This document shows, in pieces, positions 6,688 through 13,698 of a stretch of DNA of 14,872 bases; positions within the stretch are counted from its first letter, which is position 1, and the number at the start of each line of letters is the position of its first letter. This DNA is from Planctomycetota bacterium. GTDB taxonomy: Bacteria; Planctomycetota; Phycisphaerae; Sedimentisphaerales; Anaerohalosphaeraceae. The stretch is from positions 1-14,872 of the forward strand of contig JAAYQH010000454.1 in NCBI GenBank assembly GCA_012519365.1, read 5' to 3'. The translations under genes were made by a program, and so were the position numbers. Under the pieces are notes generated by a model. The model made no database searches and was not told the DNA's origin. It worked only from the letters and a program-made list of their open reading frames with translations.

Positions 6688-7590
6688 ATGCGGAATTTTT
6701 GGGTCTTTTTGAGTGTAGCGTTGGTGGTGGTGGTGCTGACGCTGTTTGCGGTGGTTTTTCAGGTGCGCGAAACCGAAACGGTGATCGTGACACGATTCGG
6801 CAAACCGGTACGTCCCATCACCGAGCCGGGGTTGTATCTCAAGTATCCGCTTCCGATCGATCGCGTTCATCGCTTTGATTCACGCTGTCGGTTGTTTGAG
6901 GGGGTTCTTGAAGAGACCAATACCGCCGGCAATCAGCCGATCATTGTCAACAGTTATATCGTCTGGCGGATTGCCGATCCCAAGCGTTATCTTGTGGCGG
7001 TCCAGGATATGCGCAGCGCCGAGGGAAAACTTCGCAGCCTGTTGCGCAATGCCCAAAACTCCGTGATCGGTCGACATTCTTTCAGTGACTTTGTCAACAC
7101 CGATCCGCAGCAAATCAAGGTTGAACAGATTGAATCGGAAATCCAGTCACAAATCGCTGAGCATGCCTTAACACAATACGGTATTGAAGTCAGCGCCGTG
7201 GGCATCAAACGTCTGATGATCACTGAAAGCGTGACCGAAAAGGTATTTGATCGCATGCGGGCCGACCGCAAGGGGCGTACGGAATCGATTCTGGCGGCGG
7301 GCAACGCGGAAGCCCAGGCTATTCGCAGTGAAGCCGATGCGATGCGGCAGGAACTGCTGGCCGTGGCTGAATCGCAGGCCAAGGCCATCCGTGGTGCCGG
7401 CGATGCCGAAGCGGCCGCCTATTATCAAATGCTCGAGGCTGATCCTGAACTGGCGATGTTTTTGCGGGATATTGAGGCGCTTCGCAAGATTTTGAAGGAA
7501 CGCAGTACGATTGTGCTGGGGGTGGAGACCGAGCCGATTCATCTGCTTAAAGAACTGCCCAAACTTCAGCCCAAGCAAACCGAGAACTAA
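6688..7590 (+). CDS. hflC: HflC-like SPFH protein (protease modulator family)
   Basis: A 300-residue protein of normal HflC length. One membrane segment (5-24) anchors it, then the SPFH domain starts with QVRETETVIVTRFGKPVRPITEPGLYLKYP (25-54). The C-terminal helical region carries HflC-typical stretches: VFDRMRADRKGR (186-197), AGNAEAQAIRSEAD, and IRGAGDAEAAAYYQMLEADPELAMFLRDIEAL (234-265). In E. coli HflC pairs with HflK in a large cage that limits FtsH access to membrane substrates. Here it stands between two HflK-like genes, so it may pair with either. AAGGGA (6675-6680) lies 7 bases before the ATG. The stop TAA is 18 bases before the next start. The gene symbol is given by homology; function in this organism is inferred. 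Confidence 0.85.
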   Translation: MRNFWVFLSVALVVVVLTLFAVVFQVRETETVIVTRFGKPVRPITEPGLYLKYPLPIDRVHRFDSRCRLFEGVLEETNTAGNQPIIVNSYIVWRIADPKRYLVAVQDMRSAEGKLRSLLRNAQNSVIGRHSFSDFVNTDPQQIKVEQIESEIQSQIAEHALTQYGIEVSAVGIKRLMITESVTEKVFDRMRADRKGRTESILAAGNAEAQAIRSEADAMRQELLAVAESQAKAIRGAGDAEAAAYYQMLEADPELAMFLRDIEALRKILKERSTIVLGVETEPIHLLKELPKLQPKQTEN

Positions 7591-7608
7591 AAGGCGGAAT
7601 ATTTTGTT

Positions 7609-8484
7609 ATGGCACATACACACGAACATCACCCGACTGATCCTGAGTCGCAGAACGTCTCATTGCCGACGTTCGATGAGCTAGACGCAGCCGGTCAGTC
7701 GTTGACCAATGCCTTGCGGGTCAGTTTTACGATTTTGAAGGTTATTATGGTCTTGCTGATTGTTTTGTTTGCGGTCAGCGGCATCTTTCGCGTTCAGCCG
7801 GATGAAGAGGCGCTGGTGCTTCAGTTCGGACGATTACGCGGCGAAGGCGAACAGCGAATTTTGCAGCCCGGCTTGAAATTTGCTTTTCCCGAACCAATCA
7901 GTGAGGTCATTCGTATTCCCGTCCAGCGCGTCCAGACGCTCGAGTTGAATTCGTTCTGGTATTTTGAGACCGAACAGGAGCGTTTGAGCCAACGGCCGCG
8001 ACCGGCGACTGGCCCGCTGAATCCGCTTCAGGACGGGTATTGTCTGACCCGCAACGACCAGGAAACGGGGCTGAGCGGAACGGATTATAATATCGTGCAT
8101 TCGCGCTGGACAATAACATATCTCATTCGTTCGCCGATTGATTTCTTTGAAACAATTTATGTACGTCCGCGCAATCCGGGCGAGGATTTTCTGGAGGCTG
8201 CGGCCGAAACGGTTGACCCCTTGCTGGAAAGCCTGGCGTCAAACGCCATTGTGACGACAATGGTCAAATACAGCATCGACGAGGCGGTGCGAAGTCTTTC
8301 GGATATCGCTTTTGATGTCCAGGAGACGCTGCAGCGTAAGCTGGACGAAATCAGCAGCGGTCTGGAAATCGACGCCGTGCGTGCCGATCGCATTGTCTGG
8401 CCGCGACAGGTGGACGCGGCGTTTCAAGAGTCTAACCGCGCCCGCCAGGAAAGCGAACAGGTACGGATTGACGCCTTGTCCTAA
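7609..8484 (+). CDS. hflK: HflK-like SPFH protein, first part, ended by a premature in-frame TAA
   Basis: A 291-residue product from ATG 7609, with AAGGCGG 11 bases upstream. It opens with a His-rich stretch (MAHTHEHHP), has one membrane segment (about 40-60), then an SPFH domain (FRVQPDEEALVLQFGRLRG, ILQPGLKFAFPEPISEVIRIPVQRVQTLELNSF, YNIVHSRWTITYLI) and the start of the HflK helical region (QVDAAFQESNRARQESEQVRIDALS). At that point TAA (8482-8484) interrupts the frame. The same frame continues without any indel for another 137 codons of typical HflK C-terminus, beginning REKLLTDVGG. One base change from TAT or TAC would restore S-Y-R-E-K-L. The gene is therefore probably a recent nonsense mutant, or the base is a sequencing error, or the two parts are made separately. 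Full length would be 428 residues, normal for HflK. Confidence 0.8.
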   Translation: MAHTHEHHPTDPESQNVSLPTFDELDAAGQSLTNALRVSFTILKVIMVLLIVLFAVSGIFRVQPDEEALVLQFGRLRGEGEQRILQPGLKFAFPEPISEVIRIPVQRVQTLELNSFWYFETEQERLSQRPRPATGPLNPLQDGYCLTRNDQETGLSGTDYNIVHSRWTITYLIRSPIDFFETIYVRPRNPGEDFLEAAAETVDPLLESLASNAIVTTMVKYSIDEAVRSLSDIAFDVQETLQRKLDEISSGLEIDAVRADRIVWPRQVDAAFQESNRARQESEQVRIDALS

Positions 8485-8493
8485 AGAGAAAAA

Positions 8494-8895
8494 TTGTTAA
8501 CGGATGTCGGCGGTCCGGAAGCTGAGCGAATTCTGCAGCAGCTTCGCAACGAGAATTTGTCGCAAAAAGAGCAGGAAGAATTGGTCGCTCGCCTGGCCGG
8601 CCAGGTTCAGACGGTCATCGCCGAGGCCCGGGCCTATCGGATGCGCGTCGTTGAAGAAGCCAAAGCCAATGCCGAATATTTGATGGCCTTGCTGCCGGAA
8701 TATCGCAAGCGTCCGGAACTGATTTTGCAGCAGATTTATCAAAACGCTGTTCAAGAGGTGCTTGGAAACGCGGAAGAAAAGATAATGATTCAGCCCTCAG
8801 AGGACGGCCAACGCCGCGAGATTCGCGTACTGATCAATCGCGATCCGCAGGCCAAACGCCGTTCTGCCGAGCAGCAAGGAACCTCAAGCCGTTGA
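8494..8895 (+). pseudogene. hflK: HflK-like SPFH protein, C-terminal part downstream of the in-frame TAA
   Basis: This continues the frame of the gene at 7609 after the TAA at 8482-8484; the codons AGA GAA AAA come before a possible TTG start at 8494. The 133-residue piece (from LTDVGGPEAERILQQLRN through VQTVIAEARAYRMRVVEEAKANAEYLMALLPEYRKRPELILQ to a Lys/Arg-rich end) is the helical oligomerisation region of an HflK protein and has no membrane anchor or SPFH domain of its own. An A/G-rich run (8483-8493) precedes TTG, so reinitiation after the stop is conceivable, but a separate gene is unlikely because the two pieces make one ordinary HflK. Other genes here end in TAA, so the codon is not generally reassigned. 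Ends in TGA 8893-8895. Confidence 0.7.
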
Positions 8896-8957
8896 ATTCG
8901 AGAACGCCGCCAAAAAAACACAGAATTTCAGAGACAATAATCGATTGAGAAGACCGT

Positions 8958-10958
8958 ATGGGACATAGACATTTACATATTCAAGACGCAGAGTTTGATC
9001 AGGTTGCGTTGGCCGAGCAAGCCGCCACCGAGGGTAAACAGATGCGCGTCAGTTTGGCCCTCTTCGGAACCCTGGTGGGCGGTGTTCTGGTGCTCAACAG
9101 TATGCTGGTCAATCTGCCGATGTTTTCGTGGTTGTACGGGCCAAGCAGCGAGGACCTGAGCAAAATGATGGCGATGATCGGAGCGGTGCTGTTGGGGGTG
9201 CCGATCATTGTGCATGCGATCGAAGGGGTGCTGCATGGCCATATGCATATGGACGAATTGGTAGCCCTGGCGGTGCTGGCGGCCTTCGCCATGGGGGAAT
9301 ATGTAGAGGCCGGCCTGGTGGCGTTTATTATGCTGCTGGCCGAATTGCTTGAGACCCGTACGGCCTTGGGGGCACGAGCGGCCATCGAGTCGCTGATTAA
9401 ACTGACCCCAACAACGGCCCATTTGGTGCGCCCTGATGGCACAGAACAGGAGGTCAAGGTCAGCGACCTGCGTGCCGGCGATGTGGTACGGGTACGCCCC
9501 GGCGACAATATCCCCGCCGACGGCGAAATCCAAAAGGGACTCAGTACCGTCAATGAAGCCACGATTACCGGCGAATCGCTGCCGGCTGCTAAAGTGCCGG
9601 GAATGCAGGTGTTTGCCGGTACCACAAATCTGACGGGGGTGTTGGATATTAAGGTAACCAAGGCCGGCAAGGACACCACCTTGGGTAAGGTCCAGCAACT
9701 GATTATAGCTGCTGAACAAACGCAGTTGCCGATAATGCGGATGATCGATCAATATGTCAAATGGTACATCCCCACGGTGCTGATGATCAGCGTGATTATC
9801 TATTTCTTTACCGAAGATATGACCCGCTCGATTTCGGCCTTGGTTATCTCCTGTCCCTGTCCGCTGATTTTGGCTACTCCTACTGCGATGGTCGCCGCTC
9901 TGTCGGCCGCCGCAAGGCTCGGCATTTTGATTAAAAATGTCTCGCTGCTGGAGATTGCCGGCAAGATCAACGCGGTGGTCTTTGACAAAACCGGTACGCT
10001 GACAACCGGTCAATTGTATGTCACAAAAATCGAACCGGCCGAGGGTGTGGATCCGGCCGAGTTGCTTTCCCTGACGGCATCGGCCGAGCAGATGAGCAAG
10101 CACCCGGCCGCACGGGCGGTCGTCAATCTGGCCAGAGAGGCCAATGTCTTCTTTTCTCAGGCTGAGCACTTTGAGGAAACCCCGGGCAAGGGCGTTACCG
10201 CGACAGTCAACGGTAAGACCGTTCTGGTGGGGCGCGATACGTTTCTCAAAGAAAAGAACATTGATATTACGACAGTCTCCGATCCGTCGTTGCACGAAGA
10301 GCAGGGGTTCAGCACGCTCTATGTGGCAGTGGATGGCCGGTGTATCGGCTGGATCGGTCTTCAGGACAAGGCCCGCCCGGAAGCCAAACAGGCCGTCCAT
10401 GAATTATTTGAGACCGGCGTTCGGCGGGTGACGATGTTGACCGGCGACCGCCATGAAGTGGCCAACCGTGTCTCGGCCGAACTGGGCTGCACGGACTATA
10501 AAGCGCATTGTCTGCCGCAGGATAAGTTGGCGGTCGTCGAAAAAATCCGTCAGGAAGGTCATATTGTTGCGGTGGTCGGCGACGGTATTAATGACGCCCC
10601 GGCTTTGGCGGCCGGCGATTTAGGCATTGCTATGGGGGCCGCAGGCAGCGACGTGGCGATCAACTCGGCCTCCATTGCGCTGATGAGCGATGATCTGCGG
10701 CGTCTTCCGTTTCTGGTGCAATTGTCGCGAAAAACACGCACCGTCATCAATCAGAATCTCGGTTTTGGTATTCTGTTTATCCTGTTAGGGATTGTTGCCT
10801 CGGCCATGGGCTGGTTGCCTGTGATTTTGGCGGCGGTGCTGCATCTGGGCGGGGCGGTTGTCGTAGTCTTCAACAGTGCCCGTCTGGTGCGATACGGCGA
10901 ACATCTGGAGCCGCACACCGGCCCGACAAAGCCAAAAACCGACTCTTTTGTGGGCTGA
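8958..10958 (+). CDS. P1B-type heavy-metal translocating ATPase
   Basis: A 666-residue metal-exporting P-type ATPase of the inner membrane. All core motifs are present: TGES in the actuator domain (204-207), CPC in membrane helix 6 (299-301, context SCPCPLILATPTA), phosphorylated Asp in DKTGTLT (D343), the P1B-specific His-Pro pair (382-383), TGDR (495-498) and GDGINDAPA (541-549). There is no N-terminal heavy-metal-associated domain; instead the protein starts MGHRHLH, and a second His cluster HGHMHMDE (93-100) lies before membrane helix 3. CPC points to Cu(I) or Zn/Cd/Pb. The last helices, with NQNLGF (about 598-603) and HLGGAVVVVFNSARL (629-643), match neither the copper pattern nor the Lys and Asp of ZntA, so the metal is left open. 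It lies 62 bases after the broken HflK gene and 40 before the ABC ATPase start. Confidence 0.92.
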   Translation: MGHRHLHIQDAEFDQVALAEQAATEGKQMRVSLALFGTLVGGVLVLNSMLVNLPMFSWLYGPSSEDLSKMMAMIGAVLLGVPIIVHAIEGVLHGHMHMDELVALAVLAAFAMGEYVEAGLVAFIMLLAELLETRTALGARAAIESLIKLTPTTAHLVRPDGTEQEVKVSDLRAGDVVRVRPGDNIPADGEIQKGLSTVNEATITGESLPAAKVPGMQVFAGTTNLTGVLDIKVTKAGKDTTLGKVQQLIIAAEQTQLPIMRMIDQYVKWYIPTVLMISVIIYFFTEDMTRSISALVISCPCPLILATPTAMVAALSAAARLGILIKNVSLLEIAGKINAVVFDKTGTLTTGQLYVTKIEPAEGVDPAELLSLTASAEQMSKHPAARAVVNLAREANVFFSQAEHFEETPGKGVTATVNGKTVLVGRDTFLKEKNIDITTVSDPSLHEEQGFSTLYVAVDGRCIGWIGLQDKARPEAKQAVHELFETGVRRVTMLTGDRHEVANRVSAELGCTDYKAHCLPQDKLAVVEKIRQEGHIVAVVGDGINDAPALAAGDLGIAMGAAGSDVAINSASIALMSDDLRRLPFLVQLSRKTRTVINQNLGFGILFILLGIVASAMGWLPVILAAVLHLGGAVVVVFNSARLVRYGEHLEPHTGPTKPKTDSFVG

Positions 10959-10984
10959 GCCAAGAATTGTATCAATTCCAGTGT

Positions 10985-10989
10985 GGGAG
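10985..10989 (+). promoter_or_regulatory. Ribosome binding site GGGAG deciding the GTG start of the ABC ATPase
   Basis: GGGAG lies 9 bases before GTG 10999. The frame is open back to an ATG at 10876 inside the upstream ATPase gene, but that would overlap 83 bases of conserved coding sequence and add residues with no ABC similarity. Confidence 0.55.
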
Positions 10990-10998
10990 TATTTGACT

Positions 10999-12264
10999 GT
11001 GGATGCCGGCGAAAATACATACGCAATTGAAACGATAGGGTTGACCAAGATCTTTCCCGACTGGTGGGGACGTGCCAAGGTCGTTGCGGTGGACGATTTG
11101 AATCTGCAGGTCCGGTACAACGAGATTTACGGGTTTTTGGGGCCCAACGGCTCCGGCAAAACCACCACGCTGAAGATGATTTTGAATCTGTTGCATCCCA
11201 CACGGGGCAAGGCCTTTGTCTTGGGCGGAAGCTGCGCCGAGCCCGAGATCTCAGCACGAATTGGATACCTGCCTGAAGAGTCGTATCTGTATCGCTATTT
11301 GACAGCGCGGGAAACCCTGGATTTTTACGGCCGTATTTTTGGCTTGCCTCGTGAGGTCCGCAATGAGCGTATCGAGACTCTGTTGGAGATGGTCGGGCTG
11401 GCCGGAATGGGCAATCGTCCTGTGGGCACGTTTTCAAAAGGCATGGCGCGACGCATCGGGCTGGCACAAGCGTTGATTAACGATCCGGACGTGCTGATTC
11501 TGGACGAACCGACATCGGGCATGGACCCCCTCGGGACGCGGCAAATCAAGGATTTGCTTGTGGAGCTGGCGCGTCGCGGAAAGACCATTTTGCTGTGCAG
11601 CCATTTACTGGCGGACGTGGAAGATATCTGCGACCGCATCGGTATTTTGTACGGCGGCAAGATGCAGGTCGAAGGTCCGGTCAGGGAGTTGCTCCAGCAT
11701 CAGGATCAGATTGAGATTCATACCGGTCGGCTCAGCGAATCGACACTTGAACAAATTCAGGATATCCTGCGACGGGAAGATCAGGACTGTGACATCCAAC
11801 GTCCGATGGACCGGCTCGAGACATTTTTTGTGAACATTGTCAACAAAGCCCTGCAGGAAAAGCAGGTCACCAGCGGCGCCGGTGTTGGCACGGGGATAAC
11901 GGGTTTTTTGGCCGAGCGGCCGGTGGTTCGCTCGCAGACCCTGTTGGATCAACTTGTCAGTGCACGCGTTGCCCCTGAAGAGCCGGCCCGCACAGAGGGC
12001 TCTGTCACAGAAAAGACTCAGCCCAAGAAGACCACGCCGCCTGTACCGCAGCCTGACGAGAACCTGCTGAGCCGTTTGGTTTCTACCAAACCGGAGGCCG
12101 AACCGAAAACCGCTCCAACCGAGCCGACGCCGCAAAAAGCCGCCGAACCGACAGAAAAGGTCAAAAAAGACCTGCTCGAAAGTCTGATTGAGCATAAACA
12201 TAAATCCAACGGAACCACCGAGGTCACGCGTCCGGACAGCAGTGGAGACCAGCCGAATGCATAG
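10999..12264 (+). CDS. ABC transporter ATP-binding protein with long C-terminal extension
   Basis: A 421-residue protein. Residues 7-230 are an ABC-2 type nucleotide-binding domain: Walker A GPNGSGKT (48-55), Q-loop-region YLPEESYLY, signature FSKGMARR (145-152, in place of LSGGQ), Walker B VLILDE (165-170), and the H-loop His in LLCSHLL (about 202). It powers export through a partner permease. Residues 231-300 continue as the usual C-terminal domain. The remaining 120 residues are rich in Pro, Glu, Lys and Thr and look disordered, but contain three similar short helices: TLLDQLVSAR (314-323), NLLSRLVSTK (355-364) and DLLESLIEHK (391-400). The GTG start at 10999 is supported by GGGAG 9 bases upstream. 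The stop overlaps the start of the permease gene by 8 bases, so the two are translationally coupled. The substrate is unknown. Confidence 0.88.
   Translation: MDAGENTYAIETIGLTKIFPDWWGRAKVVAVDDLNLQVRYNEIYGFLGPNGSGKTTTLKMILNLLHPTRGKAFVLGGSCAEPEISARIGYLPEESYLYRYLTARETLDFYGRIFGLPREVRNERIETLLEMVGLAGMGNRPVGTFSKGMARRIGLAQALINDPDVLILDEPTSGMDPLGTRQIKDLLVELARRGKTILLCSHLLADVEDICDRIGILYGGKMQVEGPVRELLQHQDQIEIHTGRLSESTLEQIQDILRREDQDCDIQRPMDRLETFFVNIVNKALQEKQVTSGAGVGTGITGFLAERPVVRSQTLLDQLVSARVAPEEPARTEGSVTEKTQPKKTTPPVPQPDENLLSRLVSTKPEAEPKTAPTEPTPQKAAEPTEKVKKDLLESLIEHKHKSNGTTEVTRPDSSGDQPNA
12244..12247 (+). promoter_or_regulatory. Ribosome binding site GGAG for the second ABC permease
   Basis: GGAG lies 9 bases before ATG 12257, inside the end of the ATPase gene. 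It favours this start (MHSLWAMVRNTL) over the ATG at 12188, which would add 23 residues deep in the upstream gene. Confidence 0.5.
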
Positions 12265-13636
12265 TCTCTGGGCGATGGTACGAAATACCCTTTCGCAGGC
12301 GGTTCGAATGAAAGTGGCGCTGGTGGTCATCGTGCTGCTGGCGGTGCTGTTGCCGCTGATGAGCGTTGTGATGGAGGGGGATGGTACGCCGTTAGGGAAA
12401 TTGCAGACATTCGTCAGTTATGGTCTGGGGCTGGTCAGCCTTTTGTTATGTATTCTGACTATTGGGATATCCACTTACACCTTGAGCTACGATCTCAAAC
12501 GGTGCCATCTCTTTCTGGTTGTAACCAAGCCGATCCGCCGTTATCAAATTATCGCCGGAAAACTGATCGGCATCTTGATTTTGGATTTGGTGTTGTTGGC
12601 GGTTTTCGGGGGGATTATTTACGGTTTAACGCTGGCGATTCCGAAACTGGTGGAAGTGGATTCCGCCCAGCGTGAACACATCCAAAACGAGTTTTTTACC
12701 GCACGAACGGGGTTGAAGGTTACCTATGACGAGGCACAGTTGCGAAAGGCTGCCGAAGAACGCCTTAAGATGCTGCGGGAAAGCGGCCAGCTGCCCCGCG
12801 AAATGAGCCAGTTTGAGGCGCTTCGCGAATTGCTGGCCCAAGAGCGAATGATTGCCAAATCCTGTCCGCCGGGACGGTCCAAGCGATGGGATTTTGAGGG
12901 AGTGCAAATTAGCGAGACAAATGACCCTAATGCTCGGATTTTTGTACGCTATAAATTTGAGGCGACGACGACGCTGCCGGACGATACCGTTTATGGAACG
13001 TGGCGAATCGGAGATTTTCGTCAAATCGAAACCGGGCAGGGCCGTCCCAAAACGCCCATTTATGAAGTACAGAGAAGCGATACCATACGAACGTATCATG
13101 AGTTTTATGTGCCGGCCGATGCCGTAGCCGACGATGGGTTTTTGTCGGTGGCATTTTTCAATAATCCCACTCTGAATAACACAACGATTATTTTGGATGA
13201 TGTCGAGGTATTGTATCACAGCGGTACCTTCACCGACAATTTTATCCGTTCTCTGGTGCTGATTTATGTTCGTTTGGCGTTTTTGGCCATCCTTGGAGTG
13301 TCCCTGACGACGTGGCTGTCCTTCCCTGTGGCCATTCTGGTCTGCCTGGTCGCGTTTCTGGCCGGCACGGCCAACGGTTTTATCCTCGATTCGTTCGATG
13401 GCCTGGGTATGACACTGGGGTTAATTTATAATTTTACGCTGCGCCCGCTCTTGTGGATGCTGCCGCAGTTTGACGGCGTTTACAATCCTTCCTATTATAT
13501 CATCAACGGGCGGCTGATTGGGGCCGGTTTTTTGGCCAAAACATTTTTTATCACGGTGTTTATCAAGGGGGGGCTGATTCTGCTGCTTGGGATGTGGATT
13601 TTCAGTCGTCGCGAGATTTCCAAAGCGGTGGTATAG
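12257..13636 (+). CDS. ABC-2 type transporter permease with large extracytoplasmic domain
   Basis: A 459-residue membrane protein, coupled by an 8-base overlap to the ABC ATPase before it, so the two almost surely form one exporter. The N-terminal half has three membrane segments (about 19-38, 55-75, 102-125) with the ABC-2 motif YDLKRCHLFLVVTKPIRRYQIIAGKL (78-103) between the second and third. Residues 131-325 are a soluble insert: first a charged helical stretch (155-200), then a beta-rich part (211-320) with FLSVAFFNNP and IILDDVEVLY, reminiscent of galactose-binding-like beta-sandwiches. Four more membrane segments follow (about 329-350, 353-375, 380-400, 428-450). The insert should face the periplasm. 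The gene at 3342-4349 is a shorter relative with the same TKPI/SKPI motif and no such insert. The substrate is unknown. Confidence 0.85.
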   Translation: MHSLWAMVRNTLSQAVRMKVALVVIVLLAVLLPLMSVVMEGDGTPLGKLQTFVSYGLGLVSLLLCILTIGISTYTLSYDLKRCHLFLVVTKPIRRYQIIAGKLIGILILDLVLLAVFGGIIYGLTLAIPKLVEVDSAQREHIQNEFFTARTGLKVTYDEAQLRKAAEERLKMLRESGQLPREMSQFEALRELLAQERMIAKSCPPGRSKRWDFEGVQISETNDPNARIFVRYKFEATTTLPDDTVYGTWRIGDFRQIETGQGRPKTPIYEVQRSDTIRTYHEFYVPADAVADDGFLSVAFFNNPTLNNTTIILDDVEVLYHSGTFTDNFIRSLVLIYVRLAFLAILGVSLTTWLSFPVAILVCLVAFLAGTANGFILDSFDGLGMTLGLIYNFTLRPLLWMLPQFDGVYNPSYYIINGRLIGAGFLAKTFFITVFIKGGLILLLGMWIFSRREISKAVV

Positions 13637-13698
13637 TCCTCTTGACGGACCGACGGCGGATAAGGAAAAGAAAAACAACGGACTTACACGGACTCACA

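Noticed and set aside
8482..8484. Reassigned TAA codon
   Set aside because: Several intact genes here (stops at 2169, 7588 and the leftward permease) end in TAA, so general recoding is excluded.
8973..10400. A 475-residue open frame on the - strand
   Set aside because: It lies wholly antisense to the P-type ATPase, whose motifs are complete, and its translation resembles no known domain.
10751..11467. A 238-residue open frame on the - strand
   Set aside because: It is antisense to the ends of the metal ATPase and the ABC ATPase and has shadow-like composition.
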